Shown here: positions 7,388 to 16,037 of the stretch, piece after piece
Layout: each line of letters starts with the position of its first letter
Numbering within the stretch: position 1 is the stretch's first letter
Origin: Pseudomonadota bacterium
GTDB lineage: Bacteria > Pseudomonadota > Gammaproteobacteria > Steroidobacterales > Woeseiaceae
Assembly: GCA_022574185.1 (NCBI GenBank)
Contig: JACZSM010000032.1
Coordinates: forward strand, 1-32,019
DNA length: 32,019 nucleotides
Reading direction: 5' to 3'
Position numbers and translations under genes: made by a program
The notes under the pieces: generated by a model
What the model was told of the DNA's origin: nothing
The model's database searches: none
The model's input: the letters and a program-made list of their open reading frames with translations, nothing else

Positions 7388-9109
7388 TTACAGCTCGCCG
7401 TGAACCAGTTCTCCGTCCATGATGACCGCAACGGGTTTGGTCTTGTGAATATCATAGCGATTAACCTCGAACAGATTCTGATTCAGAATAACCAGGTCGG
7501 CCTGTTTACCAACCTCGATTGACCCCAGCTCGTGCGACCGGCCCAACTGGTAAGCGCCATTGATTGTGTAACCATCGACAAGCGCATCGAGCCGAATCCT
7601 CTCGCTGCGCGGCCTGGCATAACGGGCGTCCGGACCACCTTCTACCGGTTGACGATTGTGGCCGATTTGCATGCCGTGATACGGATTCGCGGCCTCATCC
7701 CGCCATCCATGGGTGGTCGTAATGTCACTGGAGAAGGTAAACACCGCGTCGTCGGCAATTATTGGCTGGGCGCGCATTTGCGACCAGGCCTTGTCGCCAA
7801 TGGCCGCATAGACATTATGATCACCCACGTTGCCGTGCCAAGCCGGCGTAAATGAAGCGATCACACCGAGGTCTTTGAAGCGATAAAAGTCGGTGTCGAG
7901 CACGGTCTCCAGATGGCAGATCGCGATGCGGATCGCTGGCGGGCCACCGAGTGTCTCGTGGACCCGCTCGATCGCGTTCAGTAATTTGTTCGTTGATTTG
8001 TCACCGACCGAATGAACATGCAGGTTAATGCCCTCTTTTGACAGATCGATAATCAGATCATGCAACTGCGCTTCGGAAAATAGCGATTCGCCGCTGTTTC
8101 CAGGCGTATCCAGGTAGTCGTCAAACATATCGGCCGTGCGGGTCTCAATCACGCCATCGTGAAAGATCTTCAATGTGTCGATGCGCAATCGGTCGCTGCC
8201 ATACTTCGCATTCATCTCCTTGACCTGATCGATCGCCGTTTCGTAGTCGCTCGGCACAAACAATGTAAAGGTGGCGTGGTAACGCAGCGGTAATCGCCCC
8301 GCCTTATCCAGTCTGGACAACGCCGCATAGGTTTCATCGTCAATGCCGAAGTTTCCCGCATCGAGCAATGTCGTGACCCCCAGGTTGCGGAGATACGTCA
8401 GAAACCCGACAATCTGATCTTCAACCGCAGGCGTGATTGATTGAAAGTTATTGACAAAAAGAGACGCTGCAGACTCGGTAATCCAGCCACTTGGCTCCCC
8501 GGACTCGTCGCGTTGGTAAAAAGCAAAGCCGGGCACGATGTCCGGCGTCTGTCGATCAATGCCGGCGATTTCCAGTGCCCGGGAGTTGACCCAAACGGTA
8601 TGCCCCCAATAGTCGTAGAGGATTACGGGTCGTTGTGCTTCGATCCTGTCGAGGTCAGCCTTGTGCGGGCCGGTCTCAGCAAACGTGCCGTTATCCCAGT
8701 AACCGCCCAATAAAACTTCGCGGTCCGGGTTCGCTGCAATCATGTTGGCGATATTTTGCATCAGGATCTCTTTGTCCTGCACGAGTTCCATCTCGAGCAG
8801 ATCATGGGAAATGCCAACCAAGCCCGGGTGCGTGTGTGCATCGACAAGGCCGGGCAACACCAGCTTGCCCCCCAGATCCACTATTCGCGCACCCGCCCCG
8901 GCGAATGTCAGCGCACCCGCATCGGTTCCGACGAAAGCTATTTTGTCGCCCTTGACCACGACGGAGTCGGCCCACGGTGCCTGCGCGTTGGAGGTATAGA
9001 TTGTGCCGTTAGTGAATACCGTGACAGCATCTTCTGCGACAGTATTGACCGCGCCGAATATTCCAATGATGCCGAGAATAATGATTTGTTTGTTTATGAT
9101 TTTCATCAT
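7388..9109 (-). CDS. Exported YtcJ-like amidohydrolase (amidohydrolase family 3)
   Basis: The product is a metal-dependent hydrolase of the amidohydrolase superfamily. I choose the ATG at 9109 (573 residues) because AGGGGG stands just upstream and the following MMKIINKQIIILGIIGIFGAVNTVAE is a good signal peptide; an upstream start at 9169 would add 20 basic residues. Metal-site motifs are in order: DAHTHPG (His92/His94), the TLKIFHDGVIETR segment, NLHVHSVGDKSTN, ICHLETVLD and the late Asp in FSSDITTTHG. The C-terminal strand returns to the small beta sandwich (GSIEVGKQADLVILNQN). Relatives act on N-acyl or N-formyl amides and imides, but substrates are rarely known. It lies 79 bases downstream of the M14 carboxypeptidase gene on the same strand, so the two may share a transcript. 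Confidence 0.87.
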   Translation of the reverse strand: MMKIINKQIIILGIIGIFGAVNTVAEDAVTVFTNGTIYTSNAQAPWADSVVVKGDKIAFVGTDAGALTFAGAGARIVDLGGKLVLPGLVDAHTHPGLVGISHDLLEMELVQDKEILMQNIANMIAANPDREVLLGGYWDNGTFAETGPHKADLDRIEAQRPVILYDYWGHTVWVNSRALEIAGIDRQTPDIVPGFAFYQRDESGEPSGWITESAASLFVNNFQSITPAVEDQIVGFLTYLRNLGVTTLLDAGNFGIDDETYAALSRLDKAGRLPLRYHATFTLFVPSDYETAIDQVKEMNAKYGSDRLRIDTLKIFHDGVIETRTADMFDDYLDTPGNSGESLFSEAQLHDLIIDLSKEGINLHVHSVGDKSTNKLLNAIERVHETLGGPPAIRIAICHLETVLDTDFYRFKDLGVIASFTPAWHGNVGDHNVYAAIGDKAWSQMRAQPIIADDAVFTFSSDITTTHGWRDEAANPYHGMQIGHNRQPVEGGPDARYARPRSERIRLDALVDGYTINGAYQLGRSHELGSIEVGKQADLVILNQNLFEVNRYDIHKTKPVAVIMDGELVHGEL

Positions 9110-9188
9110 CTGCCCCCTGCTGCAACGAACGCCGCGGTAACTTTTTACCTTGAGCCGCCGCCGCACCACGAGTATGGGCCTATTTCAA

Positions 9189-11894
9189 TCAGTGTAATGG
9201 CCGTGCGTGTGCAGCACCGCGGAAAATCGCGTTCATAAAAATAACATTCAGACCGTCGAGATAGGCGCGAATGGTTGGATCCTGAGTGAAGGCAATAACG
9301 AAGCCGCGGCCCAAAGGTTGCACGACGGCAAATGGCTTGTACGCGAGTTGCCTGCGGTTTTCTTCCCAGATGTACCCGCTCGCCAGCAAATTGTCGGGCG
9401 ATGAGAAGCGAGCCACATTGACACCGGAATCGAGGCGTATGGGCGTGTAAATATCCGTACTCCAGGTCAGGACGTTCAGCGACGAAGCGACTCCGGCCGC
9501 CAGCCAATGCTCTGAACTGACGTCTGCTCTTAGGATCACGCCGGAGAGGGAATCGGGAAGCGCAGATTTTGGCGCGATCGCATTTTCGTAATCAGACAGG
9601 CTTTCCAGGTTGCGGCCCTCGACCGTCGCCTCCAATTCTTCATCGTTGTCGCTATCGCCACTCGAATCGCTGCTACCCTCTTCGTCCTCGTCGTCTTCCT
9701 CGACAACGGCGTTTTCGCGGCGGATCGATATCAAATCAATATTCGCGTCGGCGAGATAACGATTGGCTGAGCCGAGCCCAATCAGTACGCCGCCCTTACT
9801 CACCCAGTCGCGGAGGTTTTCTGCGCCTGCCTCGCCCAGGACAGCTCCATACCCCTGGTACGATTCCGGCAGGATCAGGACTTCGAACTTGCTCAAATCG
9901 GCTGTGGCGATTCGCGCGGTGCGGATTGCCGTGACCGGGTAGTCGAATTGGCGCTCAATCACGAATCGGGCTTGTCCGGCGCCCGGAGCGTAGGTCGGGA
10001 AATCCCATGCTATTGCAACGTCGGGTTTGTTATGACTTACAACCTTATTACTGCCCAGGCTGGGCCCCTCGGTAACCCAGCTATCATCGACGGCAACAAC
10101 GTTGGCGCCGGTGGCAGACGCAATGTCCCGGACCGTTTGGTGTGCGTCGTCCGTGTTGTCCGCGATGTCAATAATCAGCGTTCCGCCCGGATAACGTTTG
10201 CCCTGCAGAGTAAACGCCGCGTCGCTGCTCTTTACCGACAAACCGTTGAGCAATGCGTGTGACAGAAAGCGAATGGCAGTTGCTTCGCCCCAGGGCACAA
10301 GATAGGCGACCTTGGCGTCTGCGTCCGGTAGAACTGGTGCGTGAACGAGTTCGGGTCCGGCCGGTGTGGTGCTGACTGTCGGCAATCGACTACAGGGTTC
10401 AGTACGCACGTTCATCATTAAAGGCACCGACCAGGCCGTCACGTCGTAGATTTGGCTGTCCAGGCCACGCCTGCGGCGACCTTCCTCCTCCGCGAGGAAG
10501 CTGCTGTCCATCGCCACGTGTGCATCCAGGAGTGTACGCACGAGCCGCTTTGCGGGCTGCGCCATATCGATCACGTAGCTGCCTGCAGCATATTCCTCGC
10601 CACAGGCTTTGAAGCGGGCAGTCGCGACACCGACCGCAACACCTTGGCGCACCAGTTGCCCGGCCAGTTTGTTGGCTCCCGCCTGGTCCGATTGCTGGGG
10701 AATGATGTAGACGCGAATATCGTCCGAACGGCCTTCAGCAATCGCCGAGAGCTGGTAATCGTAAAAATCCTGCAGAAACTTTTGGCGGTTGTTCGCAACG
10801 GTTTCAGCCGTGGCGAGCGAGGTCACGAAATGCTTGCGTACGGTCTCTGCGTAGCTGAGTTCATTGCCGTCGTATTGGCGCAGCGCTAGTCCTTCAAGGC
10901 CCGCTTGTTCGTAGGTCATTGACGTACTGCCAAAAAACGCGGTCCAGGATGTATAGCCCGAGTAAAATTCGTCGTAGACTTCACGTGCGAAATAGTCGAT
11001 CCCAAATTGATCGAACCAGGCTGCATTCGTCTTGCCGAACAACTCCTGATTTTTCATTTGCGTGGTAGTGAGGTGCGGGTTGATCGGATCCGAGCCGGGC
11101 GCGAAGAAATAGGTCCTGTCGCCGCCCATTTCGTGATAGTCGACGACGGCGACCGGATACCATTCCTGCATAGCGGCAACCCTGCCGCGCGATTCGGGTT
11201 GGGTCATGGCAAACCAGTCGCGATTCATGTCGAACAGGTAGTGATTGCCGCGCCCAGACGGCCACGGTTGGTCGTGCTCTGCGGATAGGCGGTCAGCGTC
11301 TGGTGAAAGTCCTTCGGCCATTTCAAAACCGTGAATAAAGCGATCACGCCCGTCGGGGTTTAGCATGGGATCGATGATGACGACGGTCTTGCTCAAGATA
11401 TTGTCGATGCGACCATCGCCGCGCGCGGCCAGCAGGTGATAGGCGGTTAGCATCGAGGCATCAGTCGATGAGATTTCATCGCCGTGGATGCCGTAGGCCA
11501 GCCAGGTAACCGCGGGTCCCGATTGAATAATGCGATTTGCATCATCACGACTGGTATTCGCTACGTTTCGCAGGCTCTGCATGTCGCGTTTAATGTCATC
11601 GATGCGGCGCATGTTTTCAGGGGATGAAATGACGACATAGACCAGCTCGCGACCTTCCCAACTGCTCGCGTAGCGGTGCACGGAAACCCGGTCGGGCTGC
11701 GAGGCTTCGAGGGCCTTGAAGTAGCGCACGGCATCCCGGTGCCAGGTGATACGCTCGCCGGGCGCATAGCCAAGTACCGATTCAACCGTCGGAATGGAAG
11801 GGTCGTAATCCGCGTCTGGCCAGTACTCGAAATTTTGCTGCGCGTTGGCAGTTGCCGCTAGCAGCGCTGCAGCAATGCAGAGAAGCAATCGCAT
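9189..11894 (-). CDS. Secreted M14-family zinc carboxypeptidase with C-terminal extension
   Basis: The 901-residue product begins with a signal peptide (MRLLLCIAAALLAATANA, cleavage about residue 18). The M14 catalytic domain spans roughly 45-345. Zinc ligands are His137 and Glu140 (YGIHGDE) and His254 (VVDYHEMGG); substrate-binding residues fall in NPDGRDR and FDMNRDW; Glu329 (SMTYEQAG) is the likely catalytic Glu. Ordinary M14 enzymes are about 300-400 residues, so over 500 residues are additional. That region contains a Rossmann or GATase-1-like segment (KFEVLILPESYQGYGA...GGVLIGLGSANRYLADAN, about 675-730), followed by a very acidic linker of Asp, Glu and Ser before the C-terminal beta-rich part. 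GGAG lies eight bases upstream of the ATG. It probably trims peptides in the periplasm or outside the cell. Confidence 0.9.
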   Translation of the reverse strand: MRLLLCIAAALLAATANAQQNFEYWPDADYDPSIPTVESVLGYAPGERITWHRDAVRYFKALEASQPDRVSVHRYASSWEGRELVYVVISSPENMRRIDDIKRDMQSLRNVANTSRDDANRIIQSGPAVTWLAYGIHGDEISSTDASMLTAYHLLAARGDGRIDNILSKTVVIIDPMLNPDGRDRFIHGFEMAEGLSPDADRLSAEHDQPWPSGRGNHYLFDMNRDWFAMTQPESRGRVAAMQEWYPVAVVDYHEMGGDRTYFFAPGSDPINPHLTTTQMKNQELFGKTNAAWFDQFGIDYFAREVYDEFYSGYTSWTAFFGSTSMTYEQAGLEGLALRQYDGNELSYAETVRKHFVTSLATAETVANNRQKFLQDFYDYQLSAIAEGRSDDIRVYIIPQQSDQAGANKLAGQLVRQGVAVGVATARFKACGEEYAAGSYVIDMAQPAKRLVRTLLDAHVAMDSSFLAEEEGRRRRGLDSQIYDVTAWSVPLMMNVRTEPCSRLPTVSTTPAGPELVHAPVLPDADAKVAYLVPWGEATAIRFLSHALLNGLSVKSSDAAFTLQGKRYPGGTLIIDIADNTDDAHQTVRDIASATGANVVAVDDSWVTEGPSLGSNKVVSHNKPDVAIAWDFPTYAPGAGQARFVIERQFDYPVTAIRTARIATADLSKFEVLILPESYQGYGAVLGEAGAENLRDWVSKGGVLIGLGSANRYLADANIDLISIRRENAVVEEDDEDEEGSSDSSGDSDNDEELEATVEGRNLESLSDYENAIAPKSALPDSLSGVILRADVSSEHWLAAGVASSLNVLTWSTDIYTPIRLDSGVNVARFSSPDNLLASGYIWEENRRQLAYKPFAVVQPLGRGFVIAFTQDPTIRAYLDGLNVIFMNAIFRGAAHARPLH

Positions 11895-12057
11895 CGGAGT
11901 GTCTCCAGGTCGTTTTTATTCTGCGGCTACTTTACTCTTTCGTGCCGGTGCTTTCGAGATTGACTCGCTGGTCAATTCAGCCCAGTGCAGAGCCGCTATG
12001 CTCACTGCACATGCCAGGCGCGCAGCACCATTGCGCCAGAGTTTCCGACAGCCCGCA

Positions 12058-13575
12058 TCAACGCCCAGCTTCCAGCGTTTCACGCATCACCGAGTAAATG
12101 TGAGTGTTTGTATAGATTCCTCTCAGCTTCTCGGCGCCCGGCCCGCGTCCGTAAGTCGGGACGAGGTCACTCGTATGCTCTCCCGTCGACCACACAACAT
12201 AGTTATGCCGCGCCAGAGCCAGACCGAGCAGCGCAGAGGCACTGTCATCGGGATCAGTGTGATAACGACGAAAGTCTTTCGTCCCCGGGAGCCCCTGTTC
12301 GTCTCTGACCAACGCTTCTCTGGCCTCATCCATTGTCATCTCGAGGCCGGTGTGTACAAGAACGAGTTCGACGAGCTTGTCTGGATCCATGTCGGCTTGC
12401 TGCAAGATATACGAGTAGGATGCATTCTGCTGGAAAAGAATATTGAGTCGATCGTTGGGCGGATAACAACAGCCCGGCTGATAAACGATGCCGCTATCGA
12501 GTAGCAGCTCCGTGGCCGGACCAAAATCAGCATCGGTGAACGAAAATCCGCCGGTACCATGATCCCCCGTAACTACAACGAGCGTGTCCGGATGGCTGCG
12601 CTGAAACTCCAACCCCTTGCCCACGGCTGCGTCGAAGTCCAGGATCTCGTGCAGCAAGGTGCCCGGGTCGTTCGCATGCGCCGCGTAGTCGATACGTCCT
12701 CCTTCCACGAGCATAAAGAAACCTTCATCGCGTCGCGACAGGACGTCGAGCGCTGCACTCGTCATCTCGGCCAGAGTTGGAACGGTCGAGAGACTCATCT
12801 GTCGACCGTCGATGACATAAGGGAGGCTGTCGGCCGAAAAAATACCCAGGAGTTTTGTCGCGCTGCTTGCGGCCTGACGCAATGATGTGGAATCTGAAAC
12901 GATGGCGAAGCCCTGGCCCGCCAATTCGTCGGCCCAGTTTATCTCGTCATCACGAATCGACTCGCCGTCAAGTTCCTTGGGAATGCCCGGAAACGCCGCG
13001 GAGGCTAATGTTCCGGCGGGTACCAGGGCCCGTGCTCCGCCGCCGAGAAAGACGTCGACATCGCCGTCCTGCAAAAGATCGTCCATCAGCGTCTGCTCGC
13101 TGTTGTAGCGCGAGCCTTGATGAACGGCGAAAGCAGCAGGGGTCGCGTGGGTAATACGCATGTTGGTGACGAGCCCGGTCCCGAGGCCGTGTTCGTGAGC
13201 CCACTCGACGATTGTCTCAATCGGATAGCCGTCGGGATTCAGACCCAGGGTCTCGTTCCGGACCGCCTGACCGGTTGCCAACTGCGTCGCTGCGGCAGCA
13301 GAGTCGATGACGATGCTGTCGAACGGCAACGGCAGCGAGTAGCCAGTATTTCCATCGTGCATGAGTGACTCAATGTTGAGCTCGCGTTTTTCGATAAGGC
13401 GCGCATATTGGACGCCGAGGGACGTTTGGGCGGCCCCGAAACCGTCACCGATGAAGAGTATGACGTTGCGAGTCTCGGCCGGGAGTTGCTCGGTGTTTTG
13501 CGCCGGGCCGCATGCGACGAGTAGCATGATGCTGAGTAGCAAAGGGATAATTTTTATCGAAGCGCGTGCTATCAC
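12058..13575 (-). CDS. Alkaline phosphatase, predicted lipoprotein
   Basis: The product (505 residues) hydrolyses phosphate monoesters using two zinc ions, a magnesium ion and a phosphoserine intermediate. I choose the GTG at 13573-13575: AAGGA lies six bases upstream, and the resulting N terminus IARASIKIIPLLLSIMLLVAC has a lipobox with Cys22. The longer frame to 13689 gives a poor N terminus. Active-site features are complete: Asp44 in FIGDGFGAAQ, nucleophile Ser92 in DSAAAATQLATG, the metal-binding EGGRIDYAAHAND, VTGDHGTGG and the late His in STGEHTSD. It belongs to the PhoA-type superfamily members without the large E. coli crown domain. No Pho box was identified upstream. It most likely faces the periplasm, anchored to a membrane. 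Confidence 0.92.
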   Translation of the reverse strand: MIARASIKIIPLLLSIMLLVACGPAQNTEQLPAETRNVILFIGDGFGAAQTSLGVQYARLIEKRELNIESLMHDGNTGYSLPLPFDSIVIDSAAAATQLATGQAVRNETLGLNPDGYPIETIVEWAHEHGLGTGLVTNMRITHATPAAFAVHQGSRYNSEQTLMDDLLQDGDVDVFLGGGARALVPAGTLASAAFPGIPKELDGESIRDDEINWADELAGQGFAIVSDSTSLRQAASSATKLLGIFSADSLPYVIDGRQMSLSTVPTLAEMTSAALDVLSRRDEGFFMLVEGGRIDYAAHANDPGTLLHEILDFDAAVGKGLEFQRSHPDTLVVVTGDHGTGGFSFTDADFGPATELLLDSGIVYQPGCCYPPNDRLNILFQQNASYSYILQQADMDPDKLVELVLVHTGLEMTMDEAREALVRDEQGLPGTKDFRRYHTDPDDSASALLGLALARHNYVVWSTGEHTSDLVPTYGRGPGAEKLRGIYTNTHIYSVMRETLEAGR

Positions 13576-13755
13576 GATTATTCCTTGGTGTGGCACCAAA
13601 AGCCGTAGGATTTTAGCCCACGGATTGTGACAAGGCTGAGATATTCGCAGAAATCGGTCAGCAAATCTGGTGCACACTTTAATGCCCAAATCAGGATCGA
13701 TTACCGTTACTCAAAGTAACTTCCCCAGCCACGTCGCCCTTAGTTCGGCATGCAT

Positions 13756-14478
13756 TTATCGTGGCCGCGCGCCTCGCAAGCCAATCAGTACGGCATCCAG
13801 CAGATCGAGCGGGATGCTGAAACGAATTTTGCGGATGAGCGCGGAGCGAATTCTGCGTTTGGACGCCGCGTGCGCTCGTGGGTCGAGCTTTTTAAATTCA
13901 TCCGCGCAAGCCTCGGCGCGCGGGATCAGATCCGCAGGATCGACCAGTTCATCGAAGAACCCGGCGCTCCGTGCGGATTCAACGTCAAAGTATTTGGACA
14001 ATGTTACCGCTCGCTGGAAAGCGGCCGGGTTGAGCCTGTGACGCAACATGGCCGCGGCAACGCGTGGCATGGTCATGCCGATAGCCACTTCGTTGGCCGC
14101 AATCTTGAAATCGCCACGGCTGCCGATCACATAATCAGCCGACAGCATCAGAAAGACACCCATCGCCAGCGAATGACCGTTGCAGGCCGCGATAACTGGG
14201 TAGGGATAGGCCATAACACGGACGGTCAGGGCGTAGCCTGCACCCAGCATGCGCAACGCAGTGACGCCGCCGCGCTTCAACACGTGCAGATCGAAGCCAG
14301 CCGAGAAGACAGTTTCTCGACCGGTCATGATTACGATCGCTCGATCGGATTGGGCCCGATCGAGCGCTTGATAAATTTCTCGTAAGACCTGCGGCGACAG
14401 CGCGTTGCGTTTGCCATCGTCTATTCGAATCGTGGCAACCCGGTCTTGCACGCGGTACTGGACGGCTGCGTTCGTCAT
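13756..14478 (-). CDS. Enoyl-CoA hydratase/isomerase (crotonase) family protein
   Basis: The 240-residue product is a crotonase-fold enzyme acting on an acyl-CoA thioester. The two oxyanion-hole loops are clear: FSAGFDL (58-64) and NGHSLAMG (100-107). Glu130 in ANEVAIGMTMP matches the first catalytic Glu of enoyl-CoA hydratases. The second classical Glu, about 20 residues later, is not evident (RVAAAMLRHRLNPAAF follows), so isomerase or hydrolase chemistry is as likely as hydration. Length is slightly below the usual 255-265 residues. The gene starts eight bases after the stop of the class III aminotransferase gene and is almost certainly co-transcribed with it. No strong Shine-Dalgarno is seen, consistent with coupled translation. 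Confidence 0.88.
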   Translation of the reverse strand: MTNAAVQYRVQDRVATIRIDDGKRNALSPQVLREIYQALDRAQSDRAIVIMTGRETVFSAGFDLHVLKRGGVTALRMLGAGYALTVRVMAYPYPVIAACNGHSLAMGVFLMLSADYVIGSRGDFKIAANEVAIGMTMPRVAAAMLRHRLNPAAFQRAVTLSKYFDVESARSAGFFDELVDPADLIPRAEACADEFKKLDPRAHAASKRRIRSALIRKIRFSIPLDLLDAVLIGLRGARPR

Positions 14479-14486
14479 GTAACTAA

Positions 14487-15893
14487 CTAAAAGCCCGCAA
14501 AGCCGCTCGGGTACGCTGTCGCATCGCCCTCTGTGTGCCCGTGTTTCTCAACGTAGTGGATAGCGTCTTGCATAATTTCAAGTCCTTCGCGAAGCACGGT
14601 TTCCTCCATATTGAGCGCGGGATACATTCGAATCGTGTCCTCGCGATCGGAGATCGCCCAGACGCCGTTCTCGAGCATCTTTCCGCGAACGGCCCGCGCC
14701 GTCCACCAGTCTTTTTCATCGACGCCCGCGGATTCGGGCTTGCCGAAACTCACGCCGAGCAGTAAGCCGTTGCCACGCGCCTGGCGCACGATACTGACCG
14801 TTTCCCATTCGTGCATGATTTTAGCTGCAATATTACCGAGATGTTTCGCATGCGCCACGATGTTGTCGCGCGCGAAGATCTGCAGTGTCCTGATCGCTGC
14901 CGCACACCCCGCAGGCGTTCCAGCAAATGTCGAGCCTGATCCGAAATCAGTGTTATCGCCCATGATGTCGTCGCGCGAAGAGATTCCGCACAGTGGCGCA
15001 ATACCGCCGGACAGGTTCTTTCCGTACACGAGGATATCGGGTACGACATCATAGTGATCGATGCCCCACATCCGGCCCGTACGACCCAACCCCGTCAGCA
15101 CTTCGTCAGAGATCATCAACCAGTCGTTCTTGTCACAGATGTCGCGTATTCCACTCAGGAAGCGCGTTGACGGAATCCAGTTGCCGCCTTCGGCGAGACC
15201 CGGCTCAATCAGGATACCCGCGATATTGTCACGAGCCGCAATACAGGCAGTAATATGATTATCGAGGTACCACAGGCAATACTCGGTGTACTGATCCTCG
15301 TTCATCCCGACCGGAATTCGCTCACTGTATGGGTAAGGCGCCTTGATAACGCCGCCGCCCCAGCCTTCGAGATACGTGCCATAGCCGGCATTGATGCCGC
15401 TCATGACCTTCGTCGCGAGTCCCATACCGTGGAACGACGAACTGAAGGTGATGATATAGCGCCGTTTTGTGTGCGTGAGAGCCAGGTGCACAGCGGCTTC
15501 GGCTGCCTCGGTCCCGGACACTTCGTAATTCGTTCGCGGCAGCGCCTTGTCCGGCATGATGTCGGCGAGCATCTCGGCCAGCTCGTAGCGCAAAGGATGG
15601 TCATAATGGAAGCCGAACCGCCGGTTGGCTGCCTCTACGGCCTCGAGAATCTCGGGATGACAGTTGCCGAGCGGGTTTGTCGCCCAACCATTCTGGAAAT
15701 CGATGTAGCGTTTGCCGTCGAGATCCCAGACGAAGTCGCCGTCTGCCTTGTCAATAACGATCTGCCGTACCGAACGAAATCCGCGCTGCCCGGCTCGCTT
15801 CATTTCGGCATCGAACCGCAAGCCATTTTTGAAAAGCGGAATGCCGCGTTCGAGTGCCGCGCGCGTTATTGGACCCGGGAAACTGTCATCCAC
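14487..15893 (-). CDS. Class III PLP-dependent aminotransferase (GabT / glutamate-1-semialdehyde aminomutase-like)
   Basis: The 468-residue product is a fold-type I PLP enzyme of subgroup III. Landmarks are VWDLDGKRYIDFQNGWATNPLGNCHP near the N terminus, SGTEA (126-130) and SSSFHG (151-156) for phosphate binding, Asp263 in ISDEVLTGLGRTG contacting the pyridine nitrogen, and the Schiff-base Lys292 in VYGKNLSGG. It starts with GTG at 15891-15893; a weak GAGAG precedes it. Family members use omega-amino acids, ornithine-type amines or 2-aminomutase chemistry, and the specific substrate cannot be read from sequence. Its partner is the crotonase-like gene eight bases downstream, so the product could feed an acyl-CoA route, for example breakdown of a beta- or gamma-amino acid. 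That pathway link is inference. Confidence 0.88.
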   Translation of the reverse strand: MDDSFPGPITRAALERGIPLFKNGLRFDAEMKRAGQRGFRSVRQIVIDKADGDFVWDLDGKRYIDFQNGWATNPLGNCHPEILEAVEAANRRFGFHYDHPLRYELAEMLADIMPDKALPRTNYEVSGTEAAEAAVHLALTHTKRRYIITFSSSFHGMGLATKVMSGINAGYGTYLEGWGGGVIKAPYPYSERIPVGMNEDQYTEYCLWYLDNHITACIAARDNIAGILIEPGLAEGGNWIPSTRFLSGIRDICDKNDWLMISDEVLTGLGRTGRMWGIDHYDVVPDILVYGKNLSGGIAPLCGISSRDDIMGDNTDFGSGSTFAGTPAGCAAAIRTLQIFARDNIVAHAKHLGNIAAKIMHEWETVSIVRQARGNGLLLGVSFGKPESAGVDEKDWWTARAVRGKMLENGVWAISDREDTIRMYPALNMEETVLREGLEIMQDAIHYVEKHGHTEGDATAYPSGFAGF

Positions 15894-16037
15894 AACGTTT
15901 ACTCTCTAAAATCCAGACGTCACAGTCTGACACAAGATCGATGCAGTAAAGAAGCAATTCCAATGCGAAGTTGGGTTGCGCGTTGTGGCGCACGGTATAG
16001 TGCGAATCCCGTACACATTGTTTATTAAGGGACAGCT
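15894..16037. promoter_or_regulatory. Divergent promoter region (aminotransferase / amidohydrolase lipoprotein)
   Basis: Two divergent genes share this 144-base gap. An AAGGGA ribosome-binding site lies just in front of the GTG at 16038. A TATAGT at 15996-16001 could be a -10 element for the plus-strand gene, but I see no good -35 at proper spacing. The call rests mainly on gene orientation. Confidence 0.35.

Noticed and set aside
11845-12504. Long plus-strand open frame across 11845-12504
   Set aside because: It runs antisense over the M14 start and the phosphatase gene, has no recognisable domain, and is best explained as a shadow of the coding strand.
13576-13689. Longer N terminus for the alkaline phosphatase
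   Set aside because: The added 38 residues have no signal-peptide character, while the GTG at 13573-13575 has AAGGA at good spacing and yields a proper lipobox N terminus.
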